Source: an alpha proteobacterium BAL199
GTDB lineage: Bacteria; Pseudomonadota; Alphaproteobacteria; Thalassobaculales; Thalassobaculaceae
Direction: 5' to 3'
DNA: 64,000 nucleotides
NCBI GenBank assembly: GCA_000171835.1
Contig: ABHC01000015.1
Span: 1 to 64,000, forward strand
The notes beneath the pieces were generated by a model. That model ran no database searches, was not told the origin of the DNA, and worked only from the letters and a program-made list of their open reading frames with translations. Positions 43,765 through 52,665 of this stretch are shown piece after piece. How positions within the stretch are numbered: position 1 is the first letter of the stretch; every line of letters starts with the position of its first letter. The position numbers were made by a program, and so were the translations under genes.

Positions 43765-44823
43765 TCACTTCCAGCCGGCGGCCTTGCGCGCCGGCTCGGC
43801 CAGACGAGCCAAGCAGAAGATCGTGAACAGGATCTGTGCAGCGGCGTGAGCGGTATTCGAGGTCGCATCGTACTGTGGTGCCACCTCGACCACGTCACCA
43901 CCCACCATGGGCAGTCCAGCCAGGCCGCGCAGGATCTCCATCGCCTCCAGCGAGGTCATTCCGCCGATCTCCGGCGTTCCGGTTCCGGGCGCATAGGCCG
44001 GATCCAGGCTGTCGACGTCGAACGAGACGTAGAACGGCTGGTCGCCGACCACCGCCCGTGCCTTCTCCGCCACCGCCGCCGGACCGAGCTTCAGCACGTC
44101 CTCAGCGTGCAAAACGGTCATGCCGGACTCGTAGGAGAACTCCCACAGGTACTCGGCAGCGCCGCGGATACCGATCTGGATGGTGCGCTCAGGATCCAGA
44201 ACCCCGTCCAACACCGCTTGGCGGAACGGGCCACCGTGATGGAACTTCGCCCCTTCATAGGGGCCGCTGGTGTCGCAATGCGCGTCAATGTGGACGAGGC
44301 CGAGCGGTCGGTCGCGGCCGAGCGCCTTGAGGATCGGCAGCGAAATCGAATGGTCGCCGCCGATCGCCAGCGGGATCACTCCGGCCGCGTGTACGTTACC
44401 GAAGTAGGCTTCGATGTCCTCGTGGCAGCTGACCAAGTCGTACCGGCTGCGCATCACCACGTCACCGACATCGGCGACCGCGCAACCGGCCAGCGGCGCG
44501 ATCTTCAACTGATGCTCATAGGGTCCAATTCGCTCGATCGCCCGCACCGCACGCGGACCGAGACGAGAGCCGGCCCGGTTGGTGACGCCCAGGTCCATCG
44601 GCACGCCGACCAAGGCATAGTCGAGCCCGTCCAAGTCGGGCACATCGTCTTTCATTGGCCGATACGGCGCATCCAGGAACGTCGACACGCCGGAGAACGG
44701 CCACAACCGGCGACTGCCGCGGAAGATCTGCTTGCCAACTTCGGCGAAATCGGAGTCGAAGATCGTCCCTTCCGGAGCCGAGCCATACTTTTCCCGGAGG
44801 GCGCGCAGTTTGTCTTGGTCCAT
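43765..44823 (-). CDS. speB: Agmatinase/ureohydrolase
   Basis: 352 residues from the ATG at 44823 (GGAGA before it). All metal motifs are present: IGGDHSISLP, HIDAHCDTSGPYEG and SFDVDSLDPAYAPGTGTPE. It hydrolyses agmatine or another guanidino compound to urea and an amine; GXGTPEIGG fits the agmatinase/guanidinobutyrase branch. MarR regulator and MFS genes lie upstream. It is the intact counterpart to the ureohydrolase at 32180. Confidence 0.85.
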   Translation of the reverse strand: MDQDKLRALREKYGSAPEGTIFDSDFAEVGKQIFRGSRRLWPFSGVSTFLDAPYRPMKDDVPDLDGLDYALVGVPMDLGVTNRAGSRLGPRAVRAIERIGPYEHQLKIAPLAGCAVADVGDVVMRSRYDLVSCHEDIEAYFGNVHAAGVIPLAIGGDHSISLPILKALGRDRPLGLVHIDAHCDTSGPYEGAKFHHGGPFRQAVLDGVLDPERTIQIGIRGAAEYLWEFSYESGMTVLHAEDVLKLGPAAVAEKARAVVGDQPFYVSFDVDSLDPAYAPGTGTPEIGGMTSLEAMEILRGLAGLPMVGGDVVEVAPQYDATSNTAHAAAQILFTIFCLARLAEPARKAAGWK

Positions 44824-44903
44824 GAACGGTCTCCAGACAGCGGGTCGAACGAAGCACATGCGACAACCGGCATAGCAGACCGGCAGGCGGCCGTCGCCCC
44901 CGG

Positions 44904-45377
44904 TCAGCCCATCGCGATGGCGTCGGACGTGTCGGCCAGAAGTCGCCGGAGTTGCCGGCCACCGTCCGGCCCCAGTTTCTCGCGAATCGACTTCTCCGCC
45001 TGCCGCCAGATCGGCCGCGCGGACTCCAGCGCCCACTCCCCTTCGGCAGTCAGAACGACCATCCGCGACCGTTTGTCTTCGCCTTTACCAAGCCGGACCC
45101 ATCCGGCGGACTGTAGAGGCCGCAGGTTCCGGGTCAGGGTGGTCCGGTCCATCATCATCCGTTCGGCAAGGTCCGTAATCGAGGGGTCGCCGGCCTGGGC
45201 AAGTGTGGCCAGAAGGGAGTATTGCGTAAGCTTCAGGCCGGTGGGTTTGAGGGCATCGTCGTAGATCTGGGTCATTCGACGCGCCGTTCGGCGCAATGCA
45301 GCGCAAGTGCAGCGCATTTCGCCGGCGATTGATGCCGATCCGGCATCGCTGCCGGTCATGGCGTTCGGGTCGTCCAT
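44904..45377 (-). CDS. MarR-family transcriptional regulator
   Basis: 157 residues from the ATG at 45377. The winged helix reads LTQYSLLATLAQAGDPSITD, then LAERMMMDRTTLTRNLRPLQ, then GWVRLGKGEDKRSRMVVLT. MarR proteins bind DNA as dimers and usually repress nearby genes. A perfect dyad (45391-45402) lies 13 bases before its start, in the divergent promoter region with the MFS gene at 45475, so both are likely targets. Confidence 0.88.
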   Translation of the reverse strand: MDDPNAMTGSDAGSASIAGEMRCTCAALRRTARRMTQIYDDALKPTGLKLTQYSLLATLAQAGDPSITDLAERMMMDRTTLTRNLRPLQSAGWVRLGKGEDKRSRMVVLTAEGEWALESARPIWRQAEKSIREKLGPDGGRQLRRLLADTSDAIAMG

Positions 45378-45390
45378 CGTTGACTCATTC

Positions 45391-45402
45391 GTGTAGGTAC
45401 AC
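45391..45402. promoter_or_regulatory. Candidate MarR operator
   Basis: GTGTA-GG-TACAC is a perfect inverted repeat between the divergent MarR and MFS genes. A second GTGTA follows at 45405. Its position suggests autorepression and control of the MFS gene. Confidence 0.5.
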
Positions 45403-45474
45403 CAGTGTAAGCGCACGCATTATAGCTGATCGAGTTGAACGCATCCATCCTGCCCTTCGGCACTGGAGGATTCC

Positions 45475-46716
45475 ATGTCGAGCACCGCTTCCGCCCCTTC
45501 CTCTCCCGTCAGTCCCGGTTGGCGCACTCCATTGGTGGTGATCCTGGCCGGCTGCCTGATCGCCATGATCGGCTTCGGCGTCCGCTCGGCGTTCGGGCTG
45601 TTCCTGGAGCCGATGACGGTGACCCACGGCTGGGACCGCAGCACCTTTGGGTTGGCCATGGCGATCCAGAACCTGCTGTGGGGCATCGGCGTGCCGATCG
45701 CCGGCATGGTCGCCGACCGATACGGTCCGTCGCGGGTGCTCGCGGTCGGTGCTCTGGTATACACCGCTGGCGTCTGGGGTATGGCGCACACTTCCAGCGT
45801 CGTTGGCCTGCACCTGTTCGGTGGCGTCCTGACCGGAATTGGGGTTGCCTTCACCTCGTTCTCACTGGCCATGGCGGCGATGGCCAAGGTCGTCGGTCCG
45901 GAGCGACGCTCGCTGGCGCTCGGCCTCGGGACCGCCGCGGGCTCGTTCGGCCAGGTGATGTTCTCCCCGCTCGGTCAGACCTTCATCCATCAGTTCGGCT
46001 GGGAAGCGGCCCTCGGCTATCTGGCGCTATCCGCGCTTATGGTGATCCCGCTCGCCTTCGTGCTGCCAAACACACCGCCGTCAAAGAACGAGACGCTGCA
46101 GGACCAGAGCCTGCTGGAAGCGCTGCGAGAGGCAACCGGGCACCGCGGCTTCGTCCTGCTGACCGTCGGATTCTTCGTCTGCGGCTTCCACGTCGCCTTC
46201 ATCACCGTGCATTTTTCGGCCTACATTTCGGACCTGGGCCTGGACCCGTCGGTCGGAGCGACCGCGCTGGCGCTGATTGGATTCTTCAACATCGTCGGAT
46301 CGTTCGCCGCCGGGCTGTTCGGGCAACGTTGGAGCAAGAAGACGGGCCTCGCTTGGATCTACTTCCTGCGCTCGATCGCGATCATCGGGCTGCTGATGGC
46401 CCCCAAGACCGACCTGACGATCTACTTGTTCGCCGGTTCCATGGGCGTCCTGTGGCTGTCGACGGTACCGCTCACCACCGGCATCGTCGCCCAGGTGTTC
46501 GGTGTCCGGTACATGGGGACCCTGTTCGGGGTGGTGTTCCTCAGCCACCAGCTCGGCAGCTTCATGGGTGTCTGGCTCGGCGGCTATCTCTACGACACCG
46601 TCGGCTCCTACGACGGCGTGTGGTGGGCCGGCGTGGTGCTCGGTGTTCTGGCGGCTCTGATCCACATGGTGATCGACGAGAAACCGCTCGGGCGACTGAC
46701 CCCAGCGACCGCCTGA
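45475..46716 (+). CDS. MFS transporter, monocarboxylate/oxalate-formate-like
   Basis: 413 residues, start preceded by CTGGAGGATTCC. About twelve helices; GFGVRSAFGLFLEPM in helix 1 and GMVADRYGPSRVLAVG in loop 2-3 match the OFA/monocarboxylate porter branch. It is divergent from the MarR gene with a shared operator candidate. The substrate is probably an organic acid but is not known. Confidence 0.82.
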   Translation: MSSTASAPSSPVSPGWRTPLVVILAGCLIAMIGFGVRSAFGLFLEPMTVTHGWDRSTFGLAMAIQNLLWGIGVPIAGMVADRYGPSRVLAVGALVYTAGVWGMAHTSSVVGLHLFGGVLTGIGVAFTSFSLAMAAMAKVVGPERRSLALGLGTAAGSFGQVMFSPLGQTFIHQFGWEAALGYLALSALMVIPLAFVLPNTPPSKNETLQDQSLLEALREATGHRGFVLLTVGFFVCGFHVAFITVHFSAYISDLGLDPSVGATALALIGFFNIVGSFAAGLFGQRWSKKTGLAWIYFLRSIAIIGLLMAPKTDLTIYLFAGSMGVLWLSTVPLTTGIVAQVFGVRYMGTLFGVVFLSHQLGSFMGVWLGGYLYDTVGSYDGVWWAGVVLGVLAALIHMVIDEKPLGRLTPATA

Positions 46717-46764
46717 CGCGAACAGGGCTGGACAGGCAGGGCAGCGAGGAACCATACCGACGGC

Positions 46765-47670
46765 ATGAGCCGTCTCCTCGCCCGCCTGCTCCAGCCGCTC
46801 GAAGCCGCTCTCGTTCTGGCGTTCTACGGGCTGTTCAGCCTGTTGCCCCCTGTCGCCAGCTCAGCGACCGGCGCTTGGCTGCTGCGGCGGATCGGCCCGC
46901 TGATCGGCGCGCACCGGATTGCCCGGCGGAACCTGGAGCGCACCTATCCCGACCACCCGGCCTCCGAGATCGACGGTATTCTCGACGGCATGTGGGCCAA
47001 TCTCGGCCGGAATATCGGCGAGTTTCCGCACTTGAAGACCCTGCTGGCGAACCCGGATGTGGTCGAGGTCGGCGGATTGGACACCATTGATGCCCTCCGA
47101 GAGGCCGGAGGACCGGTGATCTTCGTAGGCGCACACCTGGCGAACTGGGAGATCGCGCCGGTGGTCGCCCTGCGCTACGGCTTCACGGTCGACTTCATCT
47201 ACCGTGCACCCAATAATCCGTGGGTCAATCGACTACTCGAACGCCGCCGAATCGACCCGGCCGGCGTGATGATCCCGAAGGGTGCCGAAGGCGGACGCCG
47301 GGCGCTGGCAGCGCTGAAGGCCCGGCGCTCTCTCGGCATCCTGGTCGACCAGAAGATGAACGAGGGCATCGAGGCCCGGTTCTTCGGCCGGCCAGCCATG
47401 ACCACTCCGGCTTTCGCACAACTGGCTCTGCGCTTCAACGTGCCGGTCGTTCCGGTTCGCTTTGAGCGTCTGGGCGGGCCGCGCTTTAGGGTGACGGTCG
47501 ATCCACCGATCCAGCTTGACCGAACAGGCGACCGCTCGACCGACGTCGCCGCACTGGTTCAGGCGACCAACGACCGGGTCGAATCCTGGATCCGGGAACG
47601 GCCGGAGCAATGGTTCTGGGTGCACCGCCGCTGGCGCGACAAGCCGGTCAATACACCGGGCCCGGCCTAA
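46765..47670 (+). CDS. Lysophospholipid/lipid A acyltransferase (LpxL-like)
   Basis: 301 residues. The HX4E-type catalytic motif is HLANWE (in VIFVGAHLANWEIAPVV). ANLGRNIGEFPHL and GILVDQKMNEGIEARFFGRPA (shown in part as DQKMNEGIEARFFGRPA), then WFWVHRRW near the end, are typical of LpxL/LpxM acyltransferases that add late acyl chains to lipid A at the inner membrane. Its stop lies one base from the convergent msbA stop. It is likely part of the envelope lipid gene group. Confidence 0.87.
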   Translation: MSRLLARLLQPLEAALVLAFYGLFSLLPPVASSATGAWLLRRIGPLIGAHRIARRNLERTYPDHPASEIDGILDGMWANLGRNIGEFPHLKTLLANPDVVEVGGLDTIDALREAGGPVIFVGAHLANWEIAPVVALRYGFTVDFIYRAPNNPWVNRLLERRRIDPAGVMIPKGAEGGRRALAALKARRSLGILVDQKMNEGIEARFFGRPAMTTPAFAQLALRFNVPVVPVRFERLGGPRFRVTVDPPIQLDRTGDRSTDVAALVQATNDRVESWIRERPEQWFWVHRRWRDKPVNTPGPA

Positions 47671-47671
47671 G

Positions 47672-49480
47672 TCAGCCCGCCGGTACTGCGGTCGGTTCCT
47701 CGACATCGCGGAACTGCAGGGCGTGCAGCCTCGCGTATAGCCCGCCATGCGCCACCAGTTCGGCGTGCGAGCCGCTCTCCACCACCCGCCCGCGCTCGAA
47801 GGCGTGGATCACGTCCGCGCTTTGCACGGTCGACAGACGGTGGGCGATGACGATGGTGGTACGTCCGACCATCAGCCGGGCCAGCGCGGTCTGGATCTGC
47901 ATCTCGGACTCGGTGTCGAGCGCGCTGGTCGCCTCGTCGAGCAGCAGGATCGGCGCGTCCTTCAGGATGGCCCTGGCGATTGCGATACGCTGGCGCTGGC
48001 CGCCGGATAGCTTGAGACCGTGCTCGCCGACCCGTGCGGCGTAGCCGTCCGGCAGGTCCGAGATGAAGTCATGGGCTGCTGCTGCCTCCGCTGCCGCCAC
48101 CACTTCTTCGTCGCTGGCGTCCGGCCGGCCGTAGCGGATGTTCTCGGCCACCGTGTCGTCGAACAGCACCACCTCCTGGCTGACCACGGCGATGGCGGCG
48201 CGCAGGCTCCGCACCGACAGAGTGCGAAGGTCGTGACCGGCCACCCGTACGGCACCGCCTTCCACGTCATAAAACCGCGGAATCAGCGACAGCACCGTGC
48301 TCTTGCCGGCACCGGACGGACCGACCAGGGCGGTGACCTTGCCGGCCGGTGCCACCATGTCCAACCCGGCCAACGCCTCGGTCCCGTCGGGATAACTGAA
48401 GCGCACACCCTCGAAGGCCACCGACGCCGGCGCCCGGTCCAGGTCCACGGAGTCGGGTGCGTCGGCGATCAGCGGCTTACGGTCGAGCATCTGGAACAGC
48501 CGGTCGGCCGCCGCCAGTCCTTCCTGCAAGGTCGTGCTGACCTTGCCCAAGCCGCGCAGCGGCTGGTAGGCCATCAGCACCGCGGCGATGAACGAAAAGA
48601 ACGCGCCCGGCGTGGTCACACCGTCGATCACCCGGATGCCGCCGTAGACGATCACTCCCGCGACCGCCAAGCCGCCGAGGACATCGATGATCGGCTGTAC
48701 CGCCGCGCGCACCCGACCCTGACGAAAAGCCAAGCGGAACAGAGCCTCGATCACCGTGCCGACGCGTTGGCGCTCGGCCTCCTCCATCCCGTAGGCCTTG
48801 ATGACCCGGATGCCGTGGAACGCCTGGCCGAGCAGCGTGGTCAACTCACCCATCCGTTCCTGCGACTGCCCGGACACCCGCCGCATGCGCTTGCCCAACC
48901 GCTGCAGCGGCAGGATCGATATGGGAGCCACCACCAGCGCGATCAGCGACAGCAGCCAATCCTGGTAGATCATCACCGCTGCCAGGAACACGATCGACAG
49001 CCCGTCCCGGCCGATCCCGACCAGCGCGGTCGATACCGCCTGCCGCAGGGCTTGGACGTCGTAGGTGAAATGCGAGATCAGGGTGCCGGTCTGCCGGCTC
49101 TGGAACAGCGCCACGTCCTGGTCAAGCAGGTGGCGGAACAGGCGGTTCTGAACGTCGGCGACGATCCGCTGGCCGACGAAGGCCAGCACTGCCTCCTGCA
49201 GGTACGCCGCTACGGACTTCACGACGAAGATCGCCAGGACGCCGCCGCCGATCAGCCACAGCATGTCGCGGTCGCGTTCGACGAACACCTTGTTGACCAC
49301 TGGATCCAGCAGCCATGCCGAACCGGCCGTCGCAGCGGCGACGACCGCAGAAGCGATGGCGGCGCCGACCAACCACAGGGCGTGGTGCCGGATGAACTGA
49401 CGCCACAACCGGCCCATCAGCGGCAAGCTGCGCTGGTCGTTGATGGGCAGTCGGGTTTTCACAGGGGGCGACGCGCTCAT
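47672..49480 (-). CDS. msbA: Lipid A export ABC transporter (MsbA)
   Basis: 602 residues with an ABC membrane domain (six helices, about 25-310) fused to an ATPase domain. Walker A is VGPSGAGKST, the signature LSGGQRQRIAIARAI, Walker B ILLLDEATSALD, and the switch region IVIAHRLSTV. QSRQTGTLISHFTYDV is a typical MsbA coupling segment. It flips lipid A-core across the inner membrane. The neighbouring LpxL-like, O-antigen ligase and GT9 genes support this role over a multidrug exporter. Confidence 0.88.
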   Translation of the reverse strand: MSASPPVKTRLPINDQRSLPLMGRLWRQFIRHHALWLVGAAIASAVVAAATAGSAWLLDPVVNKVFVERDRDMLWLIGGGVLAIFVVKSVAAYLQEAVLAFVGQRIVADVQNRLFRHLLDQDVALFQSRQTGTLISHFTYDVQALRQAVSTALVGIGRDGLSIVFLAAVMIYQDWLLSLIALVVAPISILPLQRLGKRMRRVSGQSQERMGELTTLLGQAFHGIRVIKAYGMEEAERQRVGTVIEALFRLAFRQGRVRAAVQPIIDVLGGLAVAGVIVYGGIRVIDGVTTPGAFFSFIAAVLMAYQPLRGLGKVSTTLQEGLAAADRLFQMLDRKPLIADAPDSVDLDRAPASVAFEGVRFSYPDGTEALAGLDMVAPAGKVTALVGPSGAGKSTVLSLIPRFYDVEGGAVRVAGHDLRTLSVRSLRAAIAVVSQEVVLFDDTVAENIRYGRPDASDEEVVAAAEAAAAHDFISDLPDGYAARVGEHGLKLSGGQRQRIAIARAILKDAPILLLDEATSALDTESEMQIQTALARLMVGRTTIVIAHRLSTVQSADVIHAFERGRVVESGSHAELVAHGGLYARLHALQFRDVEEPTAVPAG

Positions 49481-49675
49481 CGGTCCGAAGCCGACACCGA
49501 TGGGAGGTCGTTGTACAGGCGATTGGTCATTGTCTGGGGCATGGCCATACGGTCCGGGTCGCGCTTTCCAGCGTGAAGGCGCTGTGTTAGTGGGTACGGC
49601 CTGCTCAACCTAGTGCCGAACGTCCGATGGCGCCACAAATTGTTGGCCACAGCGTGGCCGAAACGGCGGCCATCC

Positions 49676-49690
49676 AGGAGGCGAACCATC
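49676..49690 (+). promoter_or_regulatory. Strong ribosome binding site before a possible ATC start
   Basis: AGGAGG (49676-49681) lies 6 bases before ATC (49688-49690). ATG at that position would give the natural-looking start MTPADKTSATDRW. No ATG, GTG or TTG lies at a comparable distance. Confidence 0.45.
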
Positions 49691-50938
49691 ACGCCGGCTG
49701 ACAAAACCAGCGCCACTGACCGATGGTTCGCGCGGCCCGACCTGATCCTGGCCGGTGGGCTGTTTCTGTTTGCCACGATCGGGGCGATGGCGAAGCAGGC
49801 GATGGCCCCGGTGTCGATCGCCCTCGCCCTCGGGCTGCTGGCTGTCACGTTGTGCAACCAGCGTCGTTCGGCGTTGCCTTCTCTCTCGGTGGTCCTGCTG
49901 TTTGCGGTCTTTGTAACCTATGTCGCCGGTGTCCACCTACCGCCCGCCCTTGGCGAGGCCGACTGGGCTGAGACGATCGCCAAGCTCGGCATGCTGGCGA
50001 TCGTGCTGTGGCTGGCGTCGGCAGGCTGGAACGGGCCTATCCGATCAGATCGCCTTGCGTTCATCGCGCGGTGGGCGCTGGCCGGACTCGCGATCGGCTC
50101 GGCGTTCCTGCTGATGGAACTGACGTTCGACTCCCCGTTCCGCCGCCTGTCCGACGGACTTGCTGCCAGCGTTGTGATCGATCCGGCCCGTTACAACAGG
50201 CCGGCGGTTGGCCTTCTGCTGCTGTCCCTGCCGTTGGCCGGCTTGCTCGCCCGTCAGGTCGGACGACGCCATGCGCTGGTTGCTCTGCTTCTGGGCCTCG
50301 CACCCGCTTTGGCCAGTCAATCGGCAGCCGGCTGGCTGGCCGCCCTGATCGCAGCCCTGGTTTATGTCACCGCTCGCTGGCGCCCCCGCGCCGTGCTGAT
50401 CGCCGGCAGTGTGCTGACTGTCGGACTGGTGATCGGCGCGCCACCATTGCTGACGGCCGCCTACCAGACGTCGGTCCGCCAGGAGATCGCAATGCCGCTG
50501 TCGTTCACCGACCGGCTGGAGATTTGGGATCACGCATCGGACGCGATCCGCCAAGCGCCCTGGACCGGCCAGGGCCTGGGCTCGGTTCGGCATCTGCCGC
50601 TGTCCGACGAACAACGCAGCCGCTACCGTTACCACAAGGCACCGGCCACCCACGCGCACAACGCCGCGCTGCAGATCTGGGTCGAGTTCGGCGCGATTGG
50701 CATCGCCGTCGGCCTCGTCCTCCTGGGCATCGCCGCCAATGCGATCCGACAGATGGACCGGAACGCCCAGCCTGTCGCGCTCGCCACCGCCTCCGCCCTG
50801 CTGGTGATCGCGATGGTATCGTTCGGGCTGTGGCAGGAAACCTGGATGGGCCTGATCGGCGTCACGATCGTCGTGATCCGGCTGGCCGCTCTGCCGGCGC
50901 CCGGCGGCATGGCAGAACCTCCCGCGGGACCGGTGTGA
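49688..50938 (+). CDS. O-antigen ligase/Wzy-family membrane protein
   Basis: 416 residues if translation starts at the ATC at 49688, where an ideal AGGAGG site sits 6 bases upstream. A GTG at 49613 is in frame but would add an arginine-rich leader that looks non-coding. About ten to twelve helices. The long periplasmic loop and PWTGQGLGSVRHLP followed by APATHAHNAALQIWVEFG are the Wzy_C signature of O-antigen ligases and polymerases. It would attach or polymerise glycan on the periplasmic side. Its stop overlaps the GT9 gene start (GTGA). Confidence 0.82.
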   Translation: MTPADKTSATDRWFARPDLILAGGLFLFATIGAMAKQAMAPVSIALALGLLAVTLCNQRRSALPSLSVVLLFAVFVTYVAGVHLPPALGEADWAETIAKLGMLAIVLWLASAGWNGPIRSDRLAFIARWALAGLAIGSAFLLMELTFDSPFRRLSDGLAASVVIDPARYNRPAVGLLLLSLPLAGLLARQVGRRHALVALLLGLAPALASQSAAGWLAALIAALVYVTARWRPRAVLIAGSVLTVGLVIGAPPLLTAAYQTSVRQEIAMPLSFTDRLEIWDHASDAIRQAPWTGQGLGSVRHLPLSDEQRSRYRYHKAPATHAHNAALQIWVEFGAIGIAVGLVLLGIAANAIRQMDRNAQPVALATASALLVIAMVSFGLWQETWMGLIGVTIVVIRLAALPAPGGMAEPPAGPV

Positions 50939-51978
50939 GCGCCGTCCCGCCCCCCCGCAGCGTCCTGATCTATGTCGGTCTCGATCTGGTCGGCGACGGC
51001 CTGATGAAGCTGCCGTTCGTCCGCGCACTGCGGCAAGCCTACCCCGACGCATCGATCGTCTGGCTCGCTGGCAAGGGCCGCAGCACCTATTCGGGCGTCC
51101 TGGCACCTCTGGTCGACGGACTGATCGACGAGGTGGTCGACGACGCCGGAGTCGGCGGCCGTTGGCCGGAGCTTCTGCGACCTCTGGCCGGCACGCCGCT
51201 GGACGGCCGCACCTTCGATCTGGTCATCGATACGCAGCGCCGGGTGAAGACCACCCTGATCCTGAAGCGCATCCCGCACCGTCTGTTCATCTCGGGCGCT
51301 GCAGGTTATCTGCTGTCGAACCGGCGACCACCCTTGGGTCACCGGCGACCGACTGCCATGATCCGGCAAATGCTCGACCTGCTGGAACTGGCCAGCGGCA
51401 AGCCGGCGGTGCCGGCCGTCAGCCGCACGACCGACCGGATCACGAACGAGCTGTCGAGAACGCTGTTGGGCGACGACAAGGCCCTCTATGTCGGTCTGGT
51501 TCCGGGCGCGGGAGGCAAGCACAAGTGCTGGCCGCTGGACCGCTTCATCGATCTCGGAAACCGGGTCGCCGGGCGCGGTCAGAGCCCGGTCTATCTGCTC
51601 GGCCCTGCCGAATCCGAATGGGTGGACACGATCCGTTCAGCAGTCCCTGGCGCCGTGTTGCCGTTACAGGATCCGCGCGCCGGTACCCTCGGCGCGTCGC
51701 CGCTGCTGACCATCGCCCTTGCCGCCCGCTTGGCCGGCGCGGTTGCCAACGACAGCGGCGGCGGCCATATGCTGGCGGCGGCCGACATTCCGTTGCTGTC
51801 GCTGTTCGGCCCGACGCCGCCGACCAAGTTCGCGCCCTTCGTCACCCGCGGAACCGTGCTGCGTGCCCAGGACTTCGGTGGCGACGACATGAGCGATATC
51901 CCGTTGCAAGCGGTCGACGACGCCTTAGAACTGCTGTTGGCAGCAAGCCGCCCAGATCCGAACCATGGATGCCGATGA
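50935..51978 (+). CDS. Family 9 glycosyltransferase (heptosyltransferase-like)
   Basis: 347 residues from the GTG at 50935, coupled to the ligase gene by a GTGA overlap. LDLVGDGLMKLPFVRALRQA at the start and LVPGAGGKHKCWPLDRFIDL (in GLVPGAGGKHK) with AVANDSGGGHMLAAADIPLL and FGPTPPTKFAPF near the end are GT9 features: the first block is the acceptor domain start, the others the ADP-heptose site. It would add heptose or a related sugar to LPS core. Confidence 0.85.
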   Translation: MSAVPPPRSVLIYVGLDLVGDGLMKLPFVRALRQAYPDASIVWLAGKGRSTYSGVLAPLVDGLIDEVVDDAGVGGRWPELLRPLAGTPLDGRTFDLVIDTQRRVKTTLILKRIPHRLFISGAAGYLLSNRRPPLGHRRPTAMIRQMLDLLELASGKPAVPAVSRTTDRITNELSRTLLGDDKALYVGLVPGAGGKHKCWPLDRFIDLGNRVAGRGQSPVYLLGPAESEWVDTIRSAVPGAVLPLQDPRAGTLGASPLLTIALAARLAGAVANDSGGGHMLAAADIPLLSLFGPTPPTKFAPFVTRGTVLRAQDFGGDDMSDIPLQAVDDALELLLAASRPDPNHGCR

Positions 51979-52661
51979 TCGACCTGCCCCACCGCGCGGC
52001 CACCGTTGCGCCGTTGACCTCCGACGAACGCCGCAGCGCCTGGCTGAACATGCTGCTGGTCGATCACGGTTTTCTGCGCCAGGTCTACGTCCACCGCCAC
52101 AAGGTCGCCGATGGCGTCTGGCGTGCCGCGCAGCCCGGTCCCGGCCACCTGGATCAGTTCGCGAAGGAGGGCATCCGCACCATCCTCAACCTGCGCGGCC
52201 CACGGGTTGAATGCGGCGCATATCGGCTGGAGCGCGAGGCCTGCGCGCGGCTCGGATTGACCCTCATCGACTTCCCGATCCGCTCGCGCGCGGCGCTCGA
52301 CCGCGAAACCGTGCTGGCGGCGATCGACCTTTGGGACGGGTTGGAATTGCCGCTGCTGATGCACTGCAAATCGGGCGCCGACCGCACCGGGTTCATGGCG
52401 ACCCTGTACCTGTGGCAGCGCACCGGCCTGCCGCTGCGTCAGGCGATGGAGCAGTTGTCCTGGCGGTACGGCCACATCCGTCAGGCCAAGACCGGGGTCA
52501 TCGACTTCTTCTTCGAAAGCTATCTGGCCGCCGAAGCCCGCAGCGGCATCGGCTTCCGGGATTGGATCGCCACCGAGTACGATCCCAAGGCCCTGAACGC
52601 CGCGTTCAGGGAGAACTGGCTGGCCGGCATCCTGGTCAACAAGATCCTGCGACGAGAGTAA
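51975..52661 (+). CDS. Dual-specificity/tyrosine phosphatase-like protein
   Basis: 228 residues from the ATG at 51975, which overlaps the GT9 stop (ATGA); an ATG at 51969 is also in frame. The HCX5R motif is MHCKSGADRTG, with nucleophile C131 and R137; GIRTILNLRGP is the usual preceding strand. Such phosphatases in LPS gene groups may act on sugar or lipid phosphates; Caulobacter CtpA is one lipid A-linked example. The partner here is unknown. Last gene of a coupled ligase-GT9-phosphatase unit. Confidence 0.85.
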   Translation: MIDLPHRAATVAPLTSDERRSAWLNMLLVDHGFLRQVYVHRHKVADGVWRAAQPGPGHLDQFAKEGIRTILNLRGPRVECGAYRLEREACARLGLTLIDFPIRSRAALDRETVLAAIDLWDGLELPLLMHCKSGADRTGFMATLYLWQRTGLPLRQAMEQLSWRYGHIRQAKTGVIDFFFESYLAAEARSGIGFRDWIATEYDPKALNAAFRENWLAGILVNKILRRE

Positions 52662-52665
52662 CGAC

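Noticed and set aside
48020-49576. 518-codon open frame antisense to msbA
   Set aside because: His/Gln/Arg-rich shadow of a strongly supported transporter gene.
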